From the NCBI GenBank assembly GCA_035353855.1, contig DAOQAK010000053.1, positions 1 through 29,563 of the forward strand: 29,563 nt of DNA, written 5' to 3'. The notes beneath the pieces were generated by a model, which worked only from the letters and a program-made list of their open reading frames with translations, was not told the DNA's origin and searched no databases. Below, piece by piece: positions 8,901-17,092 of the stretch; the stretch's first letter is position 1; the number at the start of each line of letters is the position of its first letter. A program made the position numbers and the translations under genes. The DNA is from Bacteroidales bacterium. GTDB taxonomy: Bacteria > Bacteroidota > Bacteroidia > Bacteroidales > CG2-30-32-10.

Positions 8901-9998
8901 GTTCAAAGAACCCGTTGTTCCAAAAAGAACAAGTTCATTCTGTTCATTGACAATCATACTATGAGGAAGCTCATTTGCAGAGCCGCCTAAATAGGTTGCC
9001 CACAAACGCTGTGTTCCTGATGAATCATATTTGATGATTGATATATCACAGCCGTATCCACTACCAACATCTCCGCCACCATAATTTACCTGATAAGCTC
9101 CTGTAGAAACAGGAAATCCTGTACCAAATGCAACTCCACCTGAATATGCATTTCCATACGTGTCATATGTTGCGGTAAAGCCCCAGTTGTCAACGGTTGA
9201 ACCCGAATAGGTTGAAAAAATTAAAGTAGGATCAATGATTAATTCTTTTGTTTTATCATAACCTTTCGGAAATTCAAACGATAAAATATTTCCTGTCAGC
9301 TTATATTTACATTCAACTTGTACTTTATTTTTTCCTTTATACTGATATGCTTCAGGACTAAGTTCCGTAACTTCATTCACTGAAGTTTTTATATAAATGT
9401 TTCCTTCACGTATTGCAATTACATCAACACCTTCATACTGAAGTTTAATATTATTAATATCAGCACCGGGTTGCAATGTAAAATCATATTTCATTAAAAA
9501 ATTATTTTCATAAATACATAAATCAGTTTTAGCATAAAGTTCTTTATAAGTTACGCTTCGGTATGATTTAACTTTCGATGCCCATTTGTTTTTATCATTT
9601 CCGATAAAATAATTATAGCACCCTGCTTTCTGCTCATTAGCCACAACATTAACATCCGGCTTTGCATTCAGAAAGTTTATTTTATAAGCATGATGATTAA
9701 TGATAAAATCGGAAGGAAGTAATTTTTCTCTTTTATCAGGTGGTAATGTTTTGTACTGTTGTATTTTTTTTACTGCTTTTAAATCTTTAAATGCAAATGT
9801 AAAACCGTTTTTCCCAAGAAAAACTGCGCCACCACAAATTTCTGACTTATATAAAACATTTTCATCCCACTGATTTTTATTTTCAATAAATTCAAGATTG
9901 CCTTCATGCTGGGGCTGTGCAAATAAAGAATTATTAATACCACATAAAAATATTATGAAGTAAAAAAACAGAAACAGGATATTGAATTTTATTTTCAA
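5970..9998 (-). CDS. Giant secreted SBBP/PKD/SprB-repeat protein with T9SS type B sorting domain
   Basis: 1342 residues. The order is: signal peptide (about 1-28, ending SLFAQ), a conserved N-terminal module beginning FIENKNQWDENVLYKS (about 35-255), a propeller of SBBP repeats (about 260-770, with repeated SGAFQT, YLGGNGNDATYGI and FPVTSGAL motifs), PKD (about 775-860, WSFGDGATSALENPYH), three SprB-like repeats (near 940, 1016 and 1088; CNGQITLTVTGGTSPYDYQW is typical), a second PKD (near 1186, WQWDFGDGT), and a CHU_C C-terminal domain (about 1240-1342) opening FYIPNAFTPDGDGINDFF and ending YYGKVVLIK. CHU_C domains are type B T9SS signals, so it is probably displayed on or released from the surface as an adhesin or matrix protein. 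It is a tandem paralogue of the protein at 10064-13915. Confidence 0.9.
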   Translation of the reverse strand: MKIKFNILFLFFYFIIFLCGINNSLFAQPQHEGNLEFIENKNQWDENVLYKSEICGGAVFLGKNGFTFAFKDLKAVKKIQQYKTLPPDKREKLLPSDFIINHHAYKINFLNAKPDVNVVANEQKAGCYNYFIGNDKNKWASKVKSYRSVTYKELYAKTDLCIYENNFLMKYDFTLQPGADINNIKLQYEGVDVIAIREGNIYIKTSVNEVTELSPEAYQYKGKNKVQVECKYKLTGNILSFEFPKGYDKTKELIIDPTLIFSTYSGSTVDNWGFTATYDTYGNAYSGGVAFGTGFPVSTGAYQVNYGGGDVGSGYGCDISIIKYDSSGTQRLWATYLGGSANELPHSMIVNEQNELVLFGTTGSLNYPVTAGAYDQSFNGGDNITYDGAIIFSNGIDIFVSKLSEDGTQLVASTFVGGTKNDGMNYPSILSKNYADGARGEVMTDANSNVYIVSTTNSIDFPVTSGAFQTTAGGGDQDGCVFKLNANLSSMIWASYLGGNGNDATYGIVLDDNKNVYVTGGTASANFPVTSGALHTSYLGGNSDGYISEISANGNSILNSTYYGSDAYDQSYLIDIDNSNNIYVYGQTAATGTTMIYNATWNKPNGGQFVSKINSSLNSLAWSTTFGTGNGGPDISPTAFLVDICNKIYMTGWGGPNTNGFGGTAGLPITSDAFQSTTDNNDYYLLVINDDASSLIYATYFGSPNSNDHVDGGTSRFDRQGRIYQSVCAGCGSFDDFPTTPGAWSNTNNSTNCNNALFKFDFEMPMVIADFLPPDACISENNYFQNTSTVSNSADATYQWSFGDGATSALENPYHSYSLPGVYYVTLIVENTGACNSIDTVIKQVTVYSITLNACNDTTMCQGSVTLDANSSGTATNFIWSDTPDFTNILNNPTTDSSVVVSTNVSATYYIQALNQHCSKIDSVHVYIANVNVNIQPGITPTCKNMCNGQITLTVTGGTSPYDYQWSNGSHTQTLNNLCEGNYTITITDANHCTTSEIIQLASINPPLLILSMTPDTCSLCNGTATVSVSGGSPPYEYTWLPGMQSNSTITDLCSGEYIVRVSDSLDCSIIDTIDVTPVQSFDINVHSTPDVCFQGNGTATVIATGSSGYTYDWGAGSIQNTPVISGLHSGTYNVTVTDIKQCSEVISAVVGDSGDLNISLFAYPKVLTLIDDLPVHFIGSSADNVVNWQWDFGDGTTYSGASSEEHTYCSLGTFLITLIGTGNNGCKDTAYENIEVRDIFAFYIPNAFTPDGDGINDFFFPQGINVDPENFEMWIYNRWGNMIYHTDVWYDDEYKCEGWNGTEDNLGTWNDAIIDVYVYHINVREIFGPEYTYYGKVVLIK

Positions 9999-10021
9999 GA
10001 TTAACTTAATAATTCCTTATA

Positions 10022-10029
10022 CAAATATA
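10022..10029 (-). promoter_or_regulatory. Candidate -7 promoter element TATATTTG
   Basis: An exact match to the Bacteroidota -7 consensus TAnnTTTG, read on the minus strand, 23 bp before ATG 9998 in the 65-bp gap between the two adhesin genes. It would give a leader of roughly 17 bases. No TTG lies at the expected -33 spacing, so it may be weak. If real, the downstream adhesin can be expressed independently of its paralogue. Confidence 0.4.
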
Positions 10030-10063
10030 TGATTTTTGTCAAAAGAACTGTTTGATATTCGTA

Positions 10064-13000
10064 TTATTTTATCAATGTGATATTCCCTTTTTTAACGAAT
10101 TCCATATCATTGATACAAGTAGCTTTCAGGTAATAATCGAAAACTTCAGGATCGCATTTCCGCCCTCTGAAAGTGCCGTCCCATCCTGTATTCATATCGG
10201 AAGTTTCAAAAACTCTTTCACCCCAATGGTCATAAATTGCAAAATAAATACTCTTCAACACATTGCTTCTCACATACACAACATCGTTATTATTATCGTC
10301 ATTTGGCGTAAAGGCATTCGGAACAAAAATCTGTGAATCATCGCACAGGACTTCATTAACATAAATTATAATTGTGTCTTTATATTCACAACCAAACTGA
10401 TCAATAATAGTTACAATATACATTGTTGTTGACGGCGGTGTTGCAATAGTATTTGGAGACGATGGGTTGGCAACACTTCCGGCTGGCGACCATGAATAGG
10501 TTGCATTCGGAATTACGGTTGTATGAATCCCGGTGCTTTGAGTATAATAAATCACAGAATGGTCAGCATATGTATAAATATCCGGCGGATGTATTATTGA
10601 ATCAGGAATAGAAACAGAATCAATAGCCCTGCAATCGTGAACATCAGTAACAGTAATGTAATAGGTACCTGAACATAAATACATAATAAAATCATCATCT
10701 TTTCCATTATCCCAATGATAAGTATATTGAGGCGTACCACCTGTGGCAGCAGCCAATGCAACGGCATTACATGAATCAGAACATACTGAAGTTAATGCAG
10801 AAAGATTCGCTTCCAGTTTTGAAGGCTCAGTAAATAATACTGTGCCTATAGCCGGGCAATGATAAGCATCATAGACAGTAACAGAATAACTACCGGCACA
10901 AAGATCATTTACTGTTTGCGAAGTTTCCGAATTACTCCACAAATATGTATATGGAGATATTCCTCCCGATGGGATTACTGTAGCGTGCCCGTTACATGAA
11001 TCCTTACAACTTGGCATGGAAACAAATGATATGATTGCATCCATTTCAACAATATTCACACGAACACTGTCAATCCTGCTGCAATTATATTGGTCAAATG
11101 CCTGAACATAATATGTTGTAGAAACAAGTGGGCTAACAATAACAGAATTATTCGTTAATGGATTATTTAACGTATCAGAAAAATTATTTGTCGTTGACCA
11201 GACGTATATATTAACTCCGCCTGTAGCTGTGGCATTTGCCGATAGCATCACATTACCTTTACAAATTGCTGTATCAGGTTCTGCATTTATAATAAGATCA
11301 GTTATAACAATATGTTTAGTAATGGTATCAGAAGCATTACAACTTCCGGTATCGGAAACAATAAGTGTTACATTATATGTTCCAGGAATACTATACAAAT
11401 GAGTAGGATTTATTTGAGTTGAATTACTTCCATCACCAAACGTCCATAAATAATTTACACCGGGTGCTCCCGATGTATGAGAAGTATTTTGAAAATTAAT
11501 ATTTAACGGGCCGCAATCCTCAGGCTTAATAAAATCAGCTATTACAAGCGGCATATTAAAATCGAATTTAAAAAGTGCATTATTACAATTAGGGCTGTTA
11601 TCAGTATTTGACCAAGCACCGGGTGTTGTAGGAAAATCATCCCAACTACCATTACATCCTGCACAAACCGATTGATATATTCTACCTCTTCTATCGAAAC
11701 GACTGGTGCCCCCATCTACATGATCGACTGCATTAGGACTTCCAAAATAAGTTGCATATATCAATGCTGAAGCATCATCACTCATAACTAGCAAATAATA
11801 GTCACTTCCATTAGTTGAATCCTGATAAGCATCTGACGTTATTGGAAGACCTAATGTACTTCCCCATCCTGAAATATAAATCTTATTACACAAATCAACA
11901 AGAAAAGCAGTAGGAGAAATATCCGGTTTATAATCACCCTTACCAAAATTAGTTGACCAGATTAATGTATCGAGATTAAAATTTATTTTGCTGATGAACT
12001 GTCCACCACTATCAGTTGCCCAATTTGCATTATAAATTAAGGTATTAAGCGAATCGGCTGTTTGCCCGTAAACATATATATATCCTTCTTTATCACGCTG
12101 GATAAGATAGGCCTGATCATAGTTCATTGAGCCATAATATGTGGATTTCAAAATACTACTGGCATCATTATTAATTTTTGTAATAAATCCATCTGATATA
12201 CCACCCAAATATGATGTATGTAAAGCACCTGCTGTTACAGGAAAATTTGGGGATGATGTACCACCGGCAATGTATGCGTTTTGATCATTATCAAGTGCAA
12301 TGCCATAAGCTGCATCATTACCGCTTCCACCAAGGTATGAACTCCAAAGTAAATTTGATAATGATGAATTCATTTTAAACATGCAGGCATCCTGCCCACC
12401 TCCACCGGGATTGTTTTGAAATGCGTTAGCTGTTACAGGAAAATCAATGGAATTGGTTGTTGAAACAACATATACATTATTATTTTCATCTGTCATAACT
12501 TCACCACGGGCGCCATCTGCATAATTATATGAAAGTATTGAGGGGTCGTTTAATCCGTCATTTTTTGTGCCACCTATATATGTTGATGCTAATAAAGCTG
12601 TTCCATCAGCCTTTATTTTCGAGACAAAAATATCAATGCCTTTTGAAAATTTTATTACACGATCATACATTATAGAGTCTCCACCCATAAAAGTTTTATC
12701 ATAAGCATTATTAGTAACAGGAAAATCTGATGAACCTGTTGTTCCATAAAGAACTAATTCATCGTTTGTATTTACAATCATACTATGAGGCATATCATTT
12801 CTTGAACCACCCAGGTATGTCGCCCATAAACGATGGGTTCCAGAAGAATCGTATTTTATAATTGCTGCATCGCACCCAAGAAGGCAATAATTATTAGACA
12901 TATTGGGATTATACTCCCCGCCACCAAATATTTCCTGGAAAGCGCCAACAGAAACAGGATAACCAGTACCAAATGCAATTCCACCTGAGTATGCATTTCC

Positions 13001-13915
13001 ATATGAATCGAAAGTTGCTGTAAACCCCCAGTTATCAATAGTAGAACCTGAATAAGTTGAAAAAATTAATGTCGGGTCAATTATTAAATCCTTTGATTTA
13101 TCATATCCTTTGGGAAAAATAAAAGTTAAAACATTTCCCGATAATTTATATTTACATTCAATCTTTGTTGTATTATTTCCATTCATCTGGTATGCATCCG
13201 GACTAAGTTCAGTCACTTCATTTACAGATGTCTTTATATAAAGATTTCCTTCACGTAATAAAATATTATCCAACCCTTCGTACTGAAGTTTTATTTCATC
13301 AACAGCAGCACCCGGATGAAGAATAAAATCATATTTCATATGGGAATCGCTTTCATAAACTTTTAAATCCGTTTTTTCATAAAGACTTTTATACAAAACC
13401 ATTCCATACGATTTTACTTTTGATGCCCATTTCGTTTTATCTTTTCCAAGATAATAATTGTAATAGCCATCTTTTGGTTCATCAGCACTAACAAGCGCAT
13501 CCAGTCTTGCATTCAGGAAATTTATTTTATAAGCATGGCATTTTATCCTGAAATCAGCCGATGGGATTTTATCAATTTTTCCGGTAAGATTATTTTTAAA
13601 TTTTAATAAATTTTGAATGGCCGCAACATCTTTAAAAACAAATGTGAAACCGTTTTTTTCAAGATAGACCGCACCACCACTTATATCCGATTTATAAAGG
13701 ATATTCTTCCCCCATTGATTTTTATTTTCGATAAATTCCTGGTTGCCGCCATGATAATGCCCATCCTGGGCATATACAGCAGTACTCAAACTGAATAAAC
13801 CTAAAATGAAGTAAAAAAATATTTTTATTCTTTTAAATCCTAAATTCAAAATTACATGAATTGCTCTATATGCGAAGATAGAATTTTTTGCGAAAAGGTT
13901 GCCTTGATTTATCAC
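10064..13915 (-). CDS. Second giant secreted SBBP/PKD/SprB-repeat protein with T9SS type B sorting domain
   Basis: 1283 residues from GTG 13915, the most upstream start. The hydrophobic signal peptide ends STAVYAQDG near residue 49, unusually late. A TTG at 13849 would give a normal-length one starting LNLGFKRIKIFF. No in-frame ATG exists before it. Then come the shared N-terminal module (FIENKNQWGKNILYKS), the SBBP propeller (about 281-795), PKD (near 825, WTFGDGSNSTQINPTH), two SprB-like repeats (near 965 and 1041; PSCKDSCNGHATV), an Ig-like region (about 1110-1190), and a CHU_C domain (about 1195-1283) opening FVPNAFTPNDDNNND and ending KKGNITLIK. It is very close to the 5970-9998 protein through the propeller but differs after it. 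It is probably a T9SS-exported surface protein and the first gene of the locus. Confidence 0.87.
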   Translation of the reverse strand: MINQGNLFAKNSIFAYRAIHVILNLGFKRIKIFFYFILGLFSLSTAVYAQDGHYHGGNQEFIENKNQWGKNILYKSDISGGAVYLEKNGFTFVFKDVAAIQNLLKFKNNLTGKIDKIPSADFRIKCHAYKINFLNARLDALVSADEPKDGYYNYYLGKDKTKWASKVKSYGMVLYKSLYEKTDLKVYESDSHMKYDFILHPGAAVDEIKLQYEGLDNILLREGNLYIKTSVNEVTELSPDAYQMNGNNTTKIECKYKLSGNVLTFIFPKGYDKSKDLIIDPTLIFSTYSGSTIDNWGFTATFDSYGNAYSGGIAFGTGYPVSVGAFQEIFGGGEYNPNMSNNYCLLGCDAAIIKYDSSGTHRLWATYLGGSRNDMPHSMIVNTNDELVLYGTTGSSDFPVTNNAYDKTFMGGDSIMYDRVIKFSKGIDIFVSKIKADGTALLASTYIGGTKNDGLNDPSILSYNYADGARGEVMTDENNNVYVVSTTNSIDFPVTANAFQNNPGGGGQDACMFKMNSSLSNLLWSSYLGGSGNDAAYGIALDNDQNAYIAGGTSSPNFPVTAGALHTSYLGGISDGFITKINNDASSILKSTYYGSMNYDQAYLIQRDKEGYIYVYGQTADSLNTLIYNANWATDSGGQFISKINFNLDTLIWSTNFGKGDYKPDISPTAFLVDLCNKIYISGWGSTLGLPITSDAYQDSTNGSDYYLLVMSDDASALIYATYFGSPNAVDHVDGGTSRFDRRGRIYQSVCAGCNGSWDDFPTTPGAWSNTDNSPNCNNALFKFDFNMPLVIADFIKPEDCGPLNINFQNTSHTSGAPGVNYLWTFGDGSNSTQINPTHLYSIPGTYNVTLIVSDTGSCNASDTITKHIVITDLIINAEPDTAICKGNVMLSANATATGGVNIYVWSTTNNFSDTLNNPLTNNSVIVSPLVSTTYYVQAFDQYNCSRIDSVRVNIVEMDAIISFVSMPSCKDSCNGHATVIPSGGISPYTYLWSNSETSQTVNDLCAGSYSVTVYDAYHCPAIGTVLFTEPSKLEANLSALTSVCSDSCNAVALAAATGGTPQYTYHWDNGKDDDFIMYLCSGTYYITVTDVHDCRAIDSVSIPDSIIHPPDIYTYADHSVIYYTQSTGIHTTVIPNATYSWSPAGSVANPSSPNTIATPPSTTMYIVTIIDQFGCEYKDTIIIYVNEVLCDDSQIFVPNAFTPNDDNNNDVVYVRSNVLKSIYFAIYDHWGERVFETSDMNTGWDGTFRGRKCDPEVFDYYLKATCINDMEFVKKGNITLIK
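13873..13880 (-). promoter_or_regulatory. Candidate -7 element TATCTTCG
   Basis: One mismatch from TAnnTTTG on the minus strand. If used, transcription would begin near 13866, inside the stretch read as coding from GTG 13915. Translation would then have to start downstream, with TTG 13849 as the best candidate. It therefore bears on the start of the first adhesin gene, but the match is imperfect. Confidence 0.3.
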
Positions 13916-13953
13916 TTTTTTTTATTCATCCGGCATTATTTTATTCCGCTTTA

Positions 13954-14850
13954 TCAAAAATACTCATAAATATATTGAATCTTATAATTCTGATTGATCC
14001 CGCGACCATGACGGTCGACAGTAACATAGACCTCATCCAGTTTATTATTTTCGTTGAACTTCCTTGTTATCCTGCTGTTTAATTCTCCTGCTTCATTGGT
14101 TTCAGTTTGTTCTGTCATATTACCTCTTTCATCATAAGTAAAAACTGTAGTACTGGCACTATACTGCTCTTCTTCTTCTATCTTAACTAACTGTTCTTTT
14201 TCATTCAATTCATAAAGTTGTTTTGAAACAAGTTTGTTATTCACATAATTTAATACTTCCGATTTTTCATCTTTTTCATTATAGATAATTTCTGTTCGTG
14301 TAGTTTTATCGTCAACGGCAATATATCGTTCAATTTTTGTTTCATTACCTTTTTCATCATAATCAATATGAAGTTTATTAGTAACAATCCCCTCAGCATC
14401 TGTAGAAATTTCACTTGAAAGTTTCCCATTCTCGTAGGTTAAAACTTTTTTTGATTCCAATTCTCCATCCGAATCGACAGTATTTTTCTCAATCAAATTA
14501 TTATTTTCGTCATACAAATAATTCGTTATGTCAAAAGAGCCATCGGCATAATACAGCTTTGAGTTCAGCACATCACATTTCTCATTATATTCATAAGTTT
14601 TCTTTTCATCAATTTCATCGTCTTCATTATATAAAAGTTCTTCAATAACTTTTCCCTGTGTGTTATATTTATTGACACATTTCTGTTCAACAGAACCATC
14701 TTTACTATATGATATTTCCATTAAAGGATGTTCATCAGTATCATATTCTGCATACGCCGATTTGAATGGTTTTATATTTTCAAAATTCTCGCCGGCGCCT
14801 GTCTGCATATAATCAAAATGTAATGTAGTAATGGTTTTTATTGCTGTCAT
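13954..14850 (-). CDS. YD-repeat-like (RHS-type) repeat protein, no export signal
   Basis: A 298-residue, acidic and lysine-rich protein made almost entirely of about a dozen units of 20-23 residues with the rhythm Y-D/N-E-x-G/N-x-x-x-E. Examples are YLYDENNNLIEKNTVDSDGE, FTYDERGNMTEQTETNEAGE and IDYDEKGNETKIERY. This resembles the YD/RHS repeat, which forms beta-hairpin shells. No RHS core, toxin tip, signal peptide or membrane segment is visible, so it would remain in the cytoplasm, unusual for this repeat type. It starts at ATG 14850 and its end lies 38 bp from the first adhesin gene on the same strand. A 117-bp gap separates it from the divergent prolyl oligopeptidase gene. Function unknown. 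Confidence 0.7.
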   Translation of the reverse strand: MTAIKTITTLHFDYMQTGAGENFENIKPFKSAYAEYDTDEHPLMEISYSKDGSVEQKCVNKYNTQGKVIEELLYNEDDEIDEKKTYEYNEKCDVLNSKLYYADGSFDITNYLYDENNNLIEKNTVDSDGELESKKVLTYENGKLSSEISTDAEGIVTNKLHIDYDEKGNETKIERYIAVDDKTTRTEIIYNEKDEKSEVLNYVNNKLVSKQLYELNEKEQLVKIEEEEQYSASTTVFTYDERGNMTEQTETNEAGELNSRITRKFNENNKLDEVYVTVDRHGRGINQNYKIQYIYEYF

Positions 14851-14930
14851 ATTATTTTATTTAAATTTTATCTTCTGAATTCTGAATTCAAAAATTATTA
14901 CTTTTACCCTGCAAATATCTTAAACAGAAT

Positions 14931-14938
14931 TATATTTA
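14931..14938 (+). promoter_or_regulatory. Candidate -7 element TATATTTA
   Basis: One mismatch from TAnnTTTG, 29 bp before ATG 14968. CTG, one change from the -33 TTG, lies 19 bp upstream, which is the expected spacing. It would drive the prolyl oligopeptidase gene from the divergent gap. Confidence 0.4.
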
Positions 14939-14967
14939 CGAAATATCAACACAAATAAATCACTCCC

Positions 14968-17085
14968 ATGAAAAAAATATTTTTAACAACAGTAATAATT
15001 TTGATTATTCCATTACTCATGAAATCGCAGGACATCATTAAATACCCGGTTACCAAAAAAGTTGACACCATTGATACTTATTTTGGCACTAAGGTGCCCG
15101 ACCCATACCGCTGGCTCGAAGATGATACATCAGCAGCTACATCAAATTGGGTTAAAGAAGAAAATGCCGTTACCGAAAAATATTTTGAAAAAATTCCTTT
15201 TCGCAACATATTGAAAGAACGTCTTACCAAAATCTGGAACTATCCAAAATTCGATGTTCCTTTTAAAGGCGGCACAAAATATTTCTTTTATAAAAACGAT
15301 GGAATGCAGAATCAAAGCGTGCTCTATATTCAGGATGCACTCGACAAAGAACCCCGCGTAATGCTCGATCCGAATAAGCTTTCTACCGATGGCACTGTTG
15401 CTCTTGCTGAATTATCAGTTTCAAATAATGGTAAATATCTTGTTTATTATACGTCAACCGGTGGTTCCGACTGGAACGAAGGTTATGTGATAGATATTGA
15501 AAACAACAAACTTCTTACCGACCATCTGAAATGGATAAAATTTTCGGGCATTGCCTGGAAAGGTGATGGATTCTACTATAGCCGTTACGACGAACCGGAA
15601 AAAGGAAAAGAACTTTCTCAAAAAAATGAATTTCAGAAAATGTATTACCATAAAATTGGGGACGAACAAAGCAACGATATTTTAATATACAGCAATAAAG
15701 ATAACGCAGAACGCAATTACGGAGCGCAAACTACCGAAGATGAAAAATTTTTGATTATGTCGGAAACCGAGACTACCAGCGGGAATGGATTATATTATCT
15801 TCGACTTGATAAAAACGAAAAAGAATTTAAACAAATAGCAAAAGGTTTTGATTTTGATTATGGAGTTATTGATGATTATAATGACAAACTCATTATGATT
15901 ACCAATTGCCATGCGCCTAAATATAAACTGGTTTTAGTTGACCCGGAAAAACCTGAAGAAAAAAATTGGGTAACCATTATTCCTGAAAAAACAGAAGTAC
16001 TACAAGGTGTTTCTTATGTTGGCGGAAAACTTATTGCCGAATACCTAAAAGACGCTTACAGCAAATCATACATTTACACACTTGACGGAAAACTGGAAGG
16101 CGAAGTGCAGTATCCATGCATAGGCTCAGCAGGCGGTTTCAGCGGTAAAAAAGAAGATAATATTGCTTTCTATTCATTCACATCATTTACTTTCCCTGCA
16201 ACTATTTATAAATTTGATGTGAGTGCTAACAAATCTACAGTATATAAAAAACCTGAAATTGATTTTAATGCTGAAAACTTTGAAACCAAACAAGTGTTCT
16301 ATACCAGTAAAGACGGCACTAAAATTCCAATGTTCCTTATTTACAAAAAAGGAATCGTGCTGAATGGAAACAATCCTACTTTATTATATGGATATGGTGG
16401 TTTTAATATCAGTTTAACTCCAAGTTTCAGTTTGAGCCGTCTGCTTTTTATTGAAAATGGTGGAATATATGCCATGGCAAATATTCGCGGAGGTGGTGAA
16501 TATGGAGAAGACTGGCATATGGCAGGAACCAAAATGAAAAAACAAAATGTTTTCGACGACTTTATTTATGCTGCTCAATATTTGATCGACAATAAATTTA
16601 CATCTTCCGAAAAGCTTGCTATCATGGGCGGTTCAAACGGTGGTTTATTAATTGGTGCTTGTATGACTCAGCGCCCTGATTTATTTAAAGTGTGTATTCC
16701 ACAGGTTGGAGTTATGGACATGTTACGTTATCAGAAATTCACAATTGGTAAAGCATGGTCGAGCGACTATGGCACCAGCGAAGATAGTCCTGAAATGTTT
16801 AAATATATTTATGGTTATTCTCCGCTTCACAATATCAAAGCCGGTGTAAAATATCCTGCAACGCTTGTAATGACAGCAGATCACGACGACCGCGTTGTGC
16901 CTGCACATTCATTTAAATTCATTTCCACGTTACAGGAAAAGCAAACAGGCATTAATCCTGTTCTCATTCGTATTGAATCAATGGCCGGACATGGCGCAGG
17001 AAAACCGACTTCAAAAATTATCAATGAATATTCTGACCTGTATTCTTTTATTATGTTTAATTTGGGTATGAATCCTAAATATTAA
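14968..17085 (+). CDS. Prolyl oligopeptidase (S9A), exported
   Basis: A 705-residue serine peptidase of family S9A that cleaves short peptides after proline. The N-terminal signal peptide (about 1-20, ending LLMKSQ) points to the periplasm. The propeller domain spans roughly 70-430, opened by the family signature DPYRWLEDD. The C-terminal alpha/beta-hydrolase domain has a complete triad: Ser556 in GGSNGG, Asp641 in TADHDDRVVPAHSFKF, and His675 in MAGHGAGKPT. Spacing and length match classical prolyl oligopeptidases closely. The substrate-binding region MANIRGGGEYGEDWH is intact. It is followed after 7 bp by a small membrane-anchored protein gene, so the two are probably co-transcribed. The likely role is peptide scavenging. 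Confidence 0.95.
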   Translation: MKKIFLTTVIILIIPLLMKSQDIIKYPVTKKVDTIDTYFGTKVPDPYRWLEDDTSAATSNWVKEENAVTEKYFEKIPFRNILKERLTKIWNYPKFDVPFKGGTKYFFYKNDGMQNQSVLYIQDALDKEPRVMLDPNKLSTDGTVALAELSVSNNGKYLVYYTSTGGSDWNEGYVIDIENNKLLTDHLKWIKFSGIAWKGDGFYYSRYDEPEKGKELSQKNEFQKMYYHKIGDEQSNDILIYSNKDNAERNYGAQTTEDEKFLIMSETETTSGNGLYYLRLDKNEKEFKQIAKGFDFDYGVIDDYNDKLIMITNCHAPKYKLVLVDPEKPEEKNWVTIIPEKTEVLQGVSYVGGKLIAEYLKDAYSKSYIYTLDGKLEGEVQYPCIGSAGGFSGKKEDNIAFYSFTSFTFPATIYKFDVSANKSTVYKKPEIDFNAENFETKQVFYTSKDGTKIPMFLIYKKGIVLNGNNPTLLYGYGGFNISLTPSFSLSRLLFIENGGIYAMANIRGGGEYGEDWHMAGTKMKKQNVFDDFIYAAQYLIDNKFTSSEKLAIMGGSNGGLLIGACMTQRPDLFKVCIPQVGVMDMLRYQKFTIGKAWSSDYGTSEDSPEMFKYIYGYSPLHNIKAGVKYPATLVMTADHDDRVVPAHSFKFISTLQEKQTGINPVLIRIESMAGHGAGKPTSKIINEYSDLYSFIMFNLGMNPKY

Positions 17086-17092
17086 TTTTATT

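Noticed and set aside
8000..13000. SBBP repeat region as a nucleotide tandem repeat
   Set aside because: Similarity between units is at the protein level (propeller blades). DNA copies within one gene are too divergent to call a nucleotide repeat.
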